Positions 1 to 6,025 of a stretch of 6,818 bases of DNA are shown here, piece after piece (the stretch's first letter is position 1; every line of letters begins with the position of its first letter). Position numbers and translations under genes: made by a program. Below the pieces are notes generated by a model, which saw only the letters and a program-made list of their open reading frames with translations, was not told the origin of the DNA and made no database searches. Origin of the DNA: DATBDM01 sp036269915 (GTDB lineage Bacteria > Actinomycetota > Thermoleophilia > Solirubrobacterales > Solirubrobacteraceae); assembly GCA_036269915.1 (NCBI GenBank), contig DATBDM010000206.1, forward strand, positions 1 through 6,818. The letters are read 5' to 3'.

Positions 1-813
1 CGCCGGCGGCGTGAGCGGCAGGACGAGCTCGCCGCCCGCGGCGCCGAAGCCGCTGTCGTCGGTCCCGGCCGCCGTGAAGGCGTGCAGGACCGCGCCCGAG
101 GCGCGCTGGAGCAGGGCCGCGACGGTCCCGTCCGGGCGCCACGCGATGCCGGCGGCGCGCGCGCCGGCGAGCGAGCGGACGCCGCCGAAGCCCGTTGCCG
201 GGGAACCGTCGGCGTCGCGCACGGTCACGAAGGCGTCGCTCGTGCCGGTGTTGCCGGCGACCGCGAGCCGGCGGTCGGGGGCGAGCGCGATCGCCGTCGC
301 GGCGTCGTCCGCCGTGCCACCCGTGGCCGGGAAGGTCGCGATGCCGTTGGCGCCGAAGGCCGGGTCCCGCGAGCCGTCGGGACGCAGGCCGGCGAGCAGC
401 ACGTCGTCGCGCTCGGCGCCGCTGGTCGCCACGTCGGTCGAGCCGGCGATCCGCAGATGCCCGTCGGGCAGCACGACGAGGTCGGCCGCGCGGTCGTTGC
501 GCGCCGGGGCGGCGACCGAGAGCGTCAGCCGGCCGTCCCCGGCGAAGCCGGTGTCGAGCGTCCCGTCGGCGTGCCGGGCGACGATGCCGATGTCGAGGCC
601 GCCGCCCGCCCCGGCGGTCTCGCCCAGCTGGTAGATCCGGTCGCCGCTCACCGCGACGGCGTGCGGGGCGCCGGAGAGCGCGCCCGCGTCGGTGCGCGTC
701 GCGAAGCCACCGTCGGCGGTCAGGGTCGGGTCGACCGCCGCGCCGGCGGTCGCCGGGGCGGCTGCCGTGGCGGCGAGCGCCGCGACGAGCGCGATCAGGA
801 GCCGGAAGGTCAC
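1..813 (-). CDS. Secreted delta-60 repeat (DUF5122-type beta-propeller) protein, C-terminus cut by window edge
   Basis: The minus-strand frame is open from 813 to the window edge (271 codons, no stop). The chosen GTG (813-811) is the first ATG/GTG/TTG codon after the in-frame stop at 886-888. It is followed by a typical Sec signal peptide: MTFRLL, a hydrophobic Ala/Leu core to about residue 20, and a probable cleavage near residues 24-26 (ATAGA/AVDP). The mature part shows degenerate repeats of about 50-63 residues. Each pairs a G-F-x-G-x-G-like turn (about residues 89, 152, 208, 255) with a strand pair of the form LPDGHLRIAG (about 115-124), APDRRLAVAG (178-187) or RPDGTVAALL (226-235). This is the delta-60 repeat signature, expected to fold as beta-propeller blades outside the membrane. 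The function of these proteins is generally unknown. No strong Shine-Dalgarno sequence precedes the GTG. Co-orientation with the SDR may be chance; I see no reason to tie it to the sugar locus. Confidence 0.8.
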   Translation of the reverse strand, partial: MTFRLLIALVAALAATAAAPATAGAAVDPTLTADGGFATRTDAGALSGAPHAVAVSGDRIYQLGETAGAGGGLDIGIVARHADGTLDTGFAGDGRLTLSVAAPARNDRAADLVVLPDGHLRIAGSTDVATSGAERDDVLLAGLRPDGSRDPAFGANGIATFPATGGTADDAATAIALAPDRRLAVAGNTGTSDAFVTVRDADGSPATGFGGVRSLAGARAAGIAWRPDGTVAALLQRASGAVLHAFTAAGTDDSGFGAAGGELVLPLTPPA

Positions 814-871
814 GTCGCCGCCGCAATGTAGAGCACCCGCGCACGACCTCGCGGGGAATCGCGACCATGCG

Positions 872-885
872 CGCCGGATCCGGCG
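872..885. repeat. 14-bp perfect palindrome directly after the SDR stop codon
   Basis: CGCCGGATCCGGCG is self-complementary and abuts the TGA of the SDR gene (886-888) on the minus strand. As RNA it could form a 5-bp GC stem with a GATC loop. No T-run follows, so it is at best a weak or Rho-assisted 3' end signal, or simply a chance GC palindrome. It is the only structure I see in the 72-nt gap between the SDR and delta-60 genes. That gap shows no convincing promoter; the best -10-like word is TACATT on the minus strand. Confidence 0.3.
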
Positions 886-1644
886 TCAGGCGGCCAGGCC
901 CGCCCCGTTCGCCCCATCGACGAGCAGCACGGCGCCGGAGACGAAGGCGGCCGCGTCGCCGGCGAGGAACGCCACCGCCTCGGCGACGTCCTCGGCGCGT
1001 CCGACGCGCCCGAGCGGCGCGAACGGCCAGGCCGACGAGTCGTCTCCGCGCTCGGGATCGCTCGCCGGGCCGATGTGGAGCATGCCCGGCGCCGTCGCGC
1101 CGGGGCACACGCAGTTCGACCGCACTCCGGCCGGCGCGCCGTCGAGCGCGAGCATCTTCGAGAGCATCACCAGCGCCGCCTTCGTGACCGAGTACGCGCC
1201 GATCGGCTGCTCGCCGCGGAGGCCCGCGTCGGAGCCGATGTGCACCATCGAGCCGCGGGTCTCGGTGAGCGCCGGCATGCACGCGCGCGCGTAGAGGAAG
1301 CACCCGCGCACGTTGGCGGCCATCAGCCGGTCGAACTGCTCGACGGGCGTGTCGATCAGCCGCTCGGTGAGCGCGATGCCGGCGTTGTTGACCAGCACGT
1401 CGAGGCGTCCCATCGCCTCGAGCGTGGCGGCCACCGACCGCTCCACGGCGTCCGCATCGGCGGCGTCGGCCGCAACGAAGTCGCCGGCCTCGCCCAGTCG
1501 GGCAGCCGCGGCGCGGCCGCGCTCCTCGTCGCGGCCGGTCACGACCACGCGGGCACCCTCGCGCGCGAGCCGCTCGGCGATCGCCAGCCCGATCCCGGCG
1601 GTCCCGCCGGTGACCAGCGCCGCCCTGCCCTCCAAGGTGCCCAT
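886..1644 (-). CDS. Classical short-chain dehydrogenase/reductase (SDR family oxidoreductase)
   Basis: A 252-residue cytosolic NAD(P)-dependent oxidoreductase of normal length for classical SDRs (about 250), with all hallmark motifs: cofactor glycine motif TGGTAGIG (12-19), acidic adenine-pocket region around D60, NNAG (86-89), structural Asn N111, catalytic Ser S138 (HIGSDAG), catalytic Y151-x3-K155 (YSVTK), and PG at 181-182. Arg38 just after beta-2 (VVVTGRDE) hints at NADP(H) preference, an inference. The C-terminal LVDGANGAG stretch matches the FabG-like subfamily. The ATG (1644-1642) lies 2 nt after the TGA of the upstream permease gene (1649-1647) and has no obvious own Shine-Dalgarno sequence, so translation is probably coupled to the permease. 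The substrate is unknown. A hydroxyl or keto group on the compound brought in by the permease is the natural guess; fatty-acid FabG activity is less likely given the context. Confidence 0.94.
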   Translation of the reverse strand: MGTLEGRAALVTGGTAGIGLAIAERLAREGARVVVTGRDEERGRAAAARLGEAGDFVAADAADADAVERSVAATLEAMGRLDVLVNNAGIALTERLIDTPVEQFDRLMAANVRGCFLYARACMPALTETRGSMVHIGSDAGLRGEQPIGAYSVTKAALVMLSKMLALDGAPAGVRSNCVCPGATAPGMLHIGPASDPERGDDSSAWPFAPLGRVGRAEDVAEAVAFLAGDAAAFVSGAVLLVDGANGAGLAA

Positions 1645-1646
1645 GC

Positions 1647-3293
1647 TCAGTCGGGCGGCAGCTCGCGGTAGACGAGGTCGATGTCGACGCCCTGGCTGCG
1701 CCGGACCGCGCGCGCGACGTAGTAGATCAGCAGCCCGACGACGACGATGCCGAGCATGAAGGCCGGCACGTACCAGCGGTGGCCGGCATTGCCGCTCAGC
1801 GCGAGCGCCGGGTAATGCAGCGTCTCCCAGGTGAGGAACGCCACGACGAGGAACGACCCGACCGCGGTGATCTGGAGCACGGGGATCCCGAACAGCTTCA
1901 CGTTGGCGGGCGAGCCCATGTAGAGCTCGCGCCGCCGGGTCGGGAACAGGAACGCCGCCACGCAGACGATCGCGATGCAGACGATGCCGGCCAGCACGCC
2001 GAGTGCGAGCAGGGTCTGGAAGGTCGTGGCGACGACGCTCCAGGCCAGCATCAACGTCACCAGCGCCATCACGAGCAGGATCGCGGGGACCGGGGAGTGG
2101 AAGCGCTCGGAGACGTTCGCGAAGCGCTCCGGGAGCAGCCGGTCGAACGACCACGCGAAGACGCTGCGCACGGGCATGAACGTGTTGCCGACCATGGCCG
2201 GCAGCGACCAGAACAAGAACGACGCGACGATGATCGTGGTCAGCACGTTGCTGTTGACCGCGAGGCCGGCGAAGAAGTGGTAGAACGGCCCGGTCGGCAG
2301 CAGGTACCCGGCGTTCGGCGACGTGTTCGCGCCGACCATGAACTGGTAGCCGGCCACCTTGTAGATCAGCAGCACGCCGGCGATCAGGCCGAGCACGTTC
2401 CAGCCCAGCGCGCCGAACATGATGCCCATCTGGCGGTTGCGGTTGGACGCGCTCTTGAGCTCGCCCGAGAGGTACACGCTCCACCAGTTCCAGATCATGA
2501 AGGTCATGACCACGAAGATGGCCGGCGTGGTCGCCGAGCCGAACGCCTTCGGGTGTATGTCCTGCGCGTGGGCGGTGGCGATCACGTTGTTGTAGGAGTC
2601 GCCCTTGCCGCCGAACTTGGCCGACAGCTCGTTGAAGTGGTTGATGAAGCTGCCCTTGGAGCTGAACAGCAGCACGAGGAAGGCGAGCAGCGTCCCCAGC
2701 GAGGCGATGATCCAGAACGTGTTCTGCCAGCGGAAGGTCGCCCGCGTGCCGGCGATCAGGATCGCCGTCATCAGCAGGATCATCGCGAGGCCGCCGAGGA
2801 AGATCCAGCCCTTGTCGGTCTGCAGATGCGTCCCGGCGCTGATCAGGCTGTTGCTGTCGAAGATCGTCCCGAGCGTGACGAGCACGGGCCCGAGCGCGAA
2901 GACCGGGAAGTAGCGCGCCCAGAAGGTCGCGCCGATGATCGCCGAGAACGCCGCGCCGAAGTTCGAGACCAGCGCGGCGGGCGGGGAGAGGATCCGGCTG
3001 ACCCACACGTAGTCGCCGCCCGTCTTCGGCATCGACGAGGCGAGCAGCGCCATCATCACCAGGATCGGGACGTTCAGCACGAGCGCCCACAGCGTGGCCG
3101 AGACCAGATCGGCGCCCGGGAACGCCGACAGGGCGAAGAACACGCCCCACGCGAGCGTCGCGCCGACCGGCGCCGAGAAGACCGCGTTGAAGATCGTCGC
3201 GTCGAGCGCCGACGCCTCGCGGACGAGGCCGGTGCTACGGCGGACGAACAGCTGACCGCCCTTGGGCGCGGTCGGTTCGGTGGCGCTGGACAT
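1647..3293 (-). CDS. APC-superfamily (amino-acid/polyamine/organocation) permease
   Basis: A 548-residue integral membrane transporter with about 12 predicted helices, roughly at residues 30-56, 62-88, 105-140, 162-182, 191-212, 254-277, 287-313, 335-365, 402-422, 427-450, 468-488 and 509-529. APC landmarks are GGDYVWVSR (92-100) after helix 2 and FDRLLPERFANVSERFHSPVPA (383-404) before helix 9. A polar stretch of about 45 residues (211-255, rich in Lys, Asn and His) separates helices 5 and 6 and is longer than in many APC permeases. Family members carry amino acids, polyamines or related organic cations, usually by proton or sodium symport or by exchange; the substrate is not evident. Start choice: GTG at 3296 and ATG at 3293 are adjacent, but AGGAGG (3305-3300) lies 6 nt from the ATG and only 3 nt from the GTG, so I prefer the ATG. 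It is the first gene of the leftward transcript and is tightly followed by the SDR gene. Confidence 0.92.
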   Translation of the reverse strand: MSSATEPTAPKGGQLFVRRSTGLVREASALDATIFNAVFSAPVGATLAWGVFFALSAFPGADLVSATLWALVLNVPILVMMALLASSMPKTGGDYVWVSRILSPPAALVSNFGAAFSAIIGATFWARYFPVFALGPVLVTLGTIFDSNSLISAGTHLQTDKGWIFLGGLAMILLMTAILIAGTRATFRWQNTFWIIASLGTLLAFLVLLFSSKGSFINHFNELSAKFGGKGDSYNNVIATAHAQDIHPKAFGSATTPAIFVVMTFMIWNWWSVYLSGELKSASNRNRQMGIMFGALGWNVLGLIAGVLLIYKVAGYQFMVGANTSPNAGYLLPTGPFYHFFAGLAVNSNVLTTIIVASFLFWSLPAMVGNTFMPVRSVFAWSFDRLLPERFANVSERFHSPVPAILLVMALVTLMLAWSVVATTFQTLLALGVLAGIVCIAIVCVAAFLFPTRRRELYMGSPANVKLFGIPVLQITAVGSFLVVAFLTWETLHYPALALSGNAGHRWYVPAFMLGIVVVGLLIYYVARAVRRSQGVDIDLVYRELPPD

Positions 3294-3299
3294 CACGAT

Positions 3300-3305
3300 C
3301 CTCCT
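3300..3305 (-). promoter_or_regulatory. Strong ribosome binding site of the permease gene
   Basis: Minus-strand AGGAGG, 6 nt before the ATG at 3293-3291. It is the best Shine-Dalgarno match in the window and decides the permease start in favour of the ATG over the adjacent GTG (3296), whose spacing would be only 3 nt. Confidence 0.8.
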
Positions 3306-3323
3306 CGTCGGGCGTCGTGGCGG

Positions 3324-3352
3324 CTTATAACATCATCTCACAACAGAAGCAA
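3324..3352 (-). promoter_or_regulatory. Candidate sigma-70-type promoter for the leftward permease-SDR operon
   Basis: Read on the minus strand, a -35-like TTGCTT (3352-3347) is followed by a 17-nt spacer and a -10-like TATAAG (3329-3324, 5 of 6 consensus positions). Transcription would start near 3317, leaving a leader of about 24 nt that contains the AGGAGG ribosome binding site. The spacer holds the word TGTTGTGAGAT, one of the repeated motifs in this region, so a bound repressor would block the promoter directly. This is inferred from consensus similarity and spacing only. Confidence 0.55.
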
Positions 3353-3424
3353 CAGATAGATGTGATTTGGACCAGAGAGGCGCGCCAGCGCGCCCGACTA
3401 ACAGCATCGAACATTCTGTGTGAT
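3331..3424. promoter_or_regulatory. Divergent control region with repeated TCTGT/TGTGA words (candidate DeoR-family operators)
   Basis: Within otherwise very GC-rich DNA this AT-richer stretch repeats a related word. TCTGTTGTGAG occurs on the minus strand at 3347-3337, TCTGTGTGATA on the plus strand at 3416-3425, and a bare TGTGAT on the plus strand at 3361-3366. A direct repeat CAACAGA (3341-3347 and 3350-3356) gives a second minus-strand TCTGTTG. The outer copies point toward each other's promoter and differ by one inserted base. One copy sits in the spacer of the leftward promoter and another immediately before the DeoR start, as expected if the regulator controls both operons and itself. 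DeoR-family proteins commonly bind repeated short sites of this kind. I see no convincing rightward -35/-10 pair; TTGGAC (3367-3372) is the best -35-like word but lacks a partner. Confidence 0.5.
3379..3394. repeat. GC inverted repeat in the divergent intergenic region
   Basis: GGCGCGC and GCGCGCC form a perfect 7-bp inverted repeat around a CA centre. As RNA it would fold with a four-base CCAG loop and a 6-bp stem. It lies midway between the two divergent start regions. It may be a protein-binding dyad, a leader hairpin of the rightward transcript, or a small transcriptional barrier between the arms. No T-run follows, so it is not a standard intrinsic terminator. Confidence 0.4.
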
Positions 3425-3428
3425 AGAC

Positions 3429-4256
3429 ATGCTGGTCGTGCACGCGGTTGACCGCCGTCATCGGATCCTCGAGCGCGTGGCCGAGGAGCAGACCATCCAC
3501 ATCACCGAGCTCGCCTCCGAGCTGGGCGTGTCGGAGATGACGATCCGGCGGGACATCGGGCGGCTCGAGCGCGACGGCTTCCTGCGCCGGACCTACGGCG
3601 GCGCGACGGCGCACATCACCCGCTCGATGGAGCTGCTGTTCAATGCGCGCGCGCTGGCCAACGCGCCGATGAAGCGCCGGCTGGGCATGCGGGTCGCCGA
3701 GACGCTCGAGACCGCGGCGACGATCTTCATCGGGATCGGCAGCACCGCGGAGCAGTTCGCGATGTTCCTGCCGGCCAGCGCGGAGCGGACCGTCATCACG
3801 GGCTCGCTCCCGGTCGCGAGCCTGCTCGGCACGCGGCAGGCCCGCGTGGTCGTGCTCGGCGGATCCGTGCTCAACGACGACCTGGCCTGCGTGGGGCCGG
3901 TCGCCGCGGCCACGGTGCGCCGCTACCACGCGGATGTCGCCGTGCTCGGCGCCGCCGGCGTGTCGGCGGCGAACGGCATCACCGAGCTCGACGATTCCGC
4001 GGCGGAGATCCAGCGGCTGATGATCGAGCAGAGCGCACGGCTGACGATCGTCGCCGACGGCTCGAAGATCGGCGCGACGACGATGGCGGGCGTGGCTCCG
4101 GCGAGCGCCATCCACACGCTGGTGACCGATGCGGGCGCGCCGCCGGACGAGCTCCGCGCGCTCGCGGCGCTCGGCATCGAGGTCGTCGTGCTCGACGCCG
4201 AGGGCGAGACGGAGCGCGACGTGACGCGGCCCACTGCCCGACAAGGAGAGCCATGA
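3429..4256 (+). CDS. DeoR/GlpR-family transcriptional regulator
   Basis: A 275-residue regulator, slightly longer than the usual 250-260. The N-terminal DeoR-type winged helix-turn-helix covers about residues 8-58 (RRHRILERV, then LGVSEMTIRRDIGRLERDGFLRRTYGGA). The C-terminal DeoRC sensor domain has the family landmarks IGIGSTAEQFA (about 102-112), TVITGS (121-126), VVVLGGSV (140-147), the AVLGAAGVSAANGITE region (about 171-186) and TIVADGSKIG (206-215). Members bind sugar phosphates through this domain and usually repress catabolic operons. The start is uncertain: an in-frame GTG at 3420 would add MID and another GTG lies at 3438. None has a Shine-Dalgarno sequence, so translation may be leaderless. 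I prefer the ATG because the GTG at 3420 falls inside a repeated operator-like word. The stop overlaps the next gene (ATGA at 4253-4256). Likely autoregulatory, controlling both the rightward operon and the divergent permease operon. Confidence 0.94.
   Translation: MLVVHAVDRRHRILERVAEEQTIHITELASELGVSEMTIRRDIGRLERDGFLRRTYGGATAHITRSMELLFNARALANAPMKRRLGMRVAETLETAATIFIGIGSTAEQFAMFLPASAERTVITGSLPVASLLGTRQARVVVLGGSVLNDDLACVGPVAAATVRRYHADVAVLGAAGVSAANGITELDDSAAEIQRLMIEQSARLTIVADGSKIGATTMAGVAPASAIHTLVTDAGAPPDELRALAALGIEVVVLDAEGETERDVTRPTARQGEP
4243..4248 (+). promoter_or_regulatory. Ribosome binding site of the BtpA/SgcQ gene
   Basis: AAGGAG lies inside the end of the regulator gene, 4 nt before the ATG at 4253. 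It gives the SgcQ-like gene its own efficient initiation site in addition to coupling through the ATGA overlap. Confidence 0.75.
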
Positions 4257-5071
4257 CCGAGCTGAGCGCCATCTTCGGCGTCGAGAAGCCCCTGATCGCG
4301 ATGTGCCACCTCGACGGCCTCCCGGGACGGCCGCGCTACGACGCGCGCGGGGGCGTCGACCGGATCGTGGAGTCCGCCGGGCGCGACCTGCGGGCGCTCC
4401 AGGACGGCGGCGTCGACGCGATCCTCTTCTGCAACGAGAACGACCTCCCCTACTCGACCGCCGTCGGCGTCGAGGCCGCCGCGACGATGGCCGCGGTGAT
4501 CGGGCAGCTGCGCGGCGAGATCCGCGTGCCCTACGGCGTCAACCTGCTGTGGGACGCGAAGGCCAGCATCGCGGTGGCCGTCGCGGCCGGGGCGTCGTTC
4601 GTCCGCGAGGTGTTCACGGGCGTCTACGACAGCGACATGGGCCTGTTCGCGCCGGACTTCGGGGCCGTGGCCGGCTATCAGCACGCGATCGGCGGCGGCG
4701 ACGTCAAGGTCTTCGCGAACATCACGCCCGAGTTCAGCCGCTCGGTGGGCGGCCGCAGCGTCGCCGAGCGGGCGGCCGGCGCCGCGTACCTGGGCGTCGA
4801 CGCACTGCTGATCTCCGGGCCGGCGGCGGGAGTCGACGCCAGCCTCTCGGACCTGCGCGAGGCGAAGTCGGCGGTGACCGACACCCCGGTGCTGGCGAAC
4901 ACGGGCGTCAAGCCCGAGACGGCCGAGGACGTCCTCGCCGTCGCCGACGGCGCGATCGTGGGCACGAGCATGAAGCAGGACGGCAACACGTGGAAGCCCG
5001 TCGACCCGGACCGGGTCGCGGCGATGGTCGAGAAGGTCGCCGCCGCGCGCGGAGCGGTCGCGAGGCGCTGA
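4253..5071 (+). CDS. BtpA/SgcQ-family TIM-barrel protein
   Basis: A 272-residue predicted cytosolic (beta/alpha)8-barrel protein of the BtpA/SgcQ family (PF03437-type), full length. Family blocks in order are EKPLIAMCHLDGLPG (11-25), LFCNENDLPY (58-67), PYGVNLLWDAKAS (93-105), ASFVREVFTG (114-123), FANITPEFSRS (154-164), ALLISGPAAG (184-193), PVLANTGVKPE (212-222) and DGAIVGTSMKQDG (232-244). From memory these blocks resemble E. coli SgcQ (for example IAMCHL..LPG, GVN.LWD, VLANTGV) more than cyanobacterial BtpA, which is linked to photosystem I accumulation. The late phosphate-pocket-like turns (TGV, VGTSMK) suggest a phosphorylated ligand, by analogy with other TIM barrels. No member has a firmly established reaction that I know of, so the enzymatic role in sugar-phosphate turnover is inference from the DeoR, kinase and phosphoesterase neighbours. 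Confidence 0.94.
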   Translation: MTELSAIFGVEKPLIAMCHLDGLPGRPRYDARGGVDRIVESAGRDLRALQDGGVDAILFCNENDLPYSTAVGVEAAATMAAVIGQLRGEIRVPYGVNLLWDAKASIAVAVAAGASFVREVFTGVYDSDMGLFAPDFGAVAGYQHAIGGGDVKVFANITPEFSRSVGGRSVAERAAGAAYLGVDALLISGPAAGVDASLSDLREAKSAVTDTPVLANTGVKPETAEDVLAVADGAIVGTSMKQDGNTWKPVDPDRVAAMVEKVAAARGAVARR

Positions 5072-5074
5072 CGG

Positions 5075-6025
5075 ATGGCGTCGAAGACCAAGCTCTACTT
5101 CGCGACCGACATCCACGGCTCCGAGCAGTGCTTCCGCAAGTTCCTCAACGCGGGGGTGGCCTACGGCCCCGACGTCATGATCCTGGGCGGCGACGTCGCC
5201 GGCAAGGCGGTCCAGGCCATCGACGACCTCGGCGGCGGCCGCTACCGCACGGTCTTCCGCGGAACGGCGCACGAGATGGACGGCGGCGAGGAGCTCGCGC
5301 GGGTGGAGCGCATGATCTCCGACCTCGGCTACTACCCCTGGCGATCAGAGCCCGGCGAGCTGGACGCCCGCGTGGCCGACGGATCCATCGACGAGCTCCT
5401 CGACACGCTCATGCTGCGACGCCTCGAGGAGTGGATGCAACTGGCCGACGAGCGCCTGCGCCCGCGCGGCATCCCCGCCTACTGGATGCTCGGTAACGAC
5501 GATCCCCCGGAGCTGGCGGCCGTGCTCGATCGCGCGCCGTGGGGCGAGCACGCCGAGGGCCGGGTCCTCGACCTCGGCGACTACACGCTCGTCTCCTACG
5601 GCTACTCGAACCCGACCCCGTGGGACAGCTACCGCGAGGTGCCCGAGGAGGAGCTCGCACGCCACTACGACGAGCTCTTCGCCGCGGTCGCCGAGCCCGG
5701 ACGCGCGGTGTTCAACGCCCACCCGCCGCCGTACGGCACGGGCCTCGACGACGCCCCGATGCTCGACGAGCGGCTGACCGTCCGCCAGCAGGCCGGTCAG
5801 GTCAAGCTCGGGCCCGTCGGCAGCACGGCGGTGCGCGACGCGATCGAGCGCTACCAGCCGATCGTCAGCCTCCACGGCCACGTGCACGAGTCGGCGGGAT
5901 TCCGCAGACTCGGGCGCACGATGGCGGTGAACCCCGGCAGCGACTACGGCACCGGCGCGCTCAACGGCGTCCTGATGACGCTCTCGAAGGACAAGCTGAA
6001 GGCCCACCAGCTGGTCCGCGGCTGA
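5075..6025 (+). CDS. Calcineurin-like metallophosphoesterase, Icc-related (COG2129-like)
   Basis: A 316-residue cytosolic dinuclear-metal phosphoesterase. Visible metal and catalytic motifs are D12-x-H14 (FATDIHGSE), GGD with D40 (MILGGDVAGK), GND with N141 and D142 (WMLGNDDPPE), H216 (FNAHPPP) and G-H269-V-H271 near the C-terminus, followed by NPGSD (286-290). These are the five motifs of the fold. The usual GNH(E/D) is GND-D here, so the histidine that often serves as general acid is absent; this is seen in Icc-like and YfcE-like groups. About 100 residues (41-137), largely charged and helical-looking, separate the second and third motifs, where about 30 is common, so a cap-like insertion is likely. 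It starts 3 nt after the SgcQ-like stop, with GAGG at 5062-5065 as a modest ribosome binding site. It may hydrolyse a phosphomonoester or cyclic or diester phosphate in the pathway; the substrate is unknown. Confidence 0.93.
   Translation: MASKTKLYFATDIHGSEQCFRKFLNAGVAYGPDVMILGGDVAGKAVQAIDDLGGGRYRTVFRGTAHEMDGGEELARVERMISDLGYYPWRSEPGELDARVADGSIDELLDTLMLRRLEEWMQLADERLRPRGIPAYWMLGNDDPPELAAVLDRAPWGEHAEGRVLDLGDYTLVSYGYSNPTPWDSYREVPEEELARHYDELFAAVAEPGRAVFNAHPPPYGTGLDDAPMLDERLTVRQQAGQVKLGPVGSTAVRDAIERYQPIVSLHGHVHESAGFRRLGRTMAVNPGSDYGTGALNGVLMTLSKDKLKAHQLVRG

Noticed and set aside
872..885. Intrinsic terminator after the SDR gene
   Set aside because: The stem is only 5 bp and no T-run follows on the minus strand. 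I list it as a palindrome rather than a terminator.
811..888. Possible stop-codon readthrough from the SDR into the delta-60 protein, which lie in the same frame with only the TGA at 886-888 between
   Set aside because: The SDR ends at a normal family length, and the downstream protein begins with a clear signal peptide that would be useless inside a fusion. Sharing a frame has a one-in-three chance.
195..1187. Long plus-strand Arg-rich open frames over the left end
   Set aside because: They are low-complexity Arg/Ala/Pro translations without motifs. The opposite strand carries a signal peptide plus delta-60 repeats and, further right, a complete SDR.
1645..3150. Minus-strand extension of the SDR frame upstream to 3150, giving an apparent 754-residue protein
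   Set aside because: The added part is an out-of-frame Arg/Ala-rich shadow of the permease. The SDR family N-terminus begins exactly at the ATG at 1644, so there is no fusion.
1779..3359. A 526-codon plus-strand open frame antisense to the permease
   Set aside because: Its product is dominated by Arg, Glu, Asp, Gly and His with no domain or membrane character, as expected from the antisense of a high-GC gene. The minus strand encodes a convincing APC permease over the same span.
3923..5272. A 449-codon minus-strand open frame across the regulator and SgcQ-like genes
   Set aside because: It has no recognisable motif and spans two well-supported plus-strand genes with family motifs and ribosome binding sites. 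It is a codon-bias shadow.
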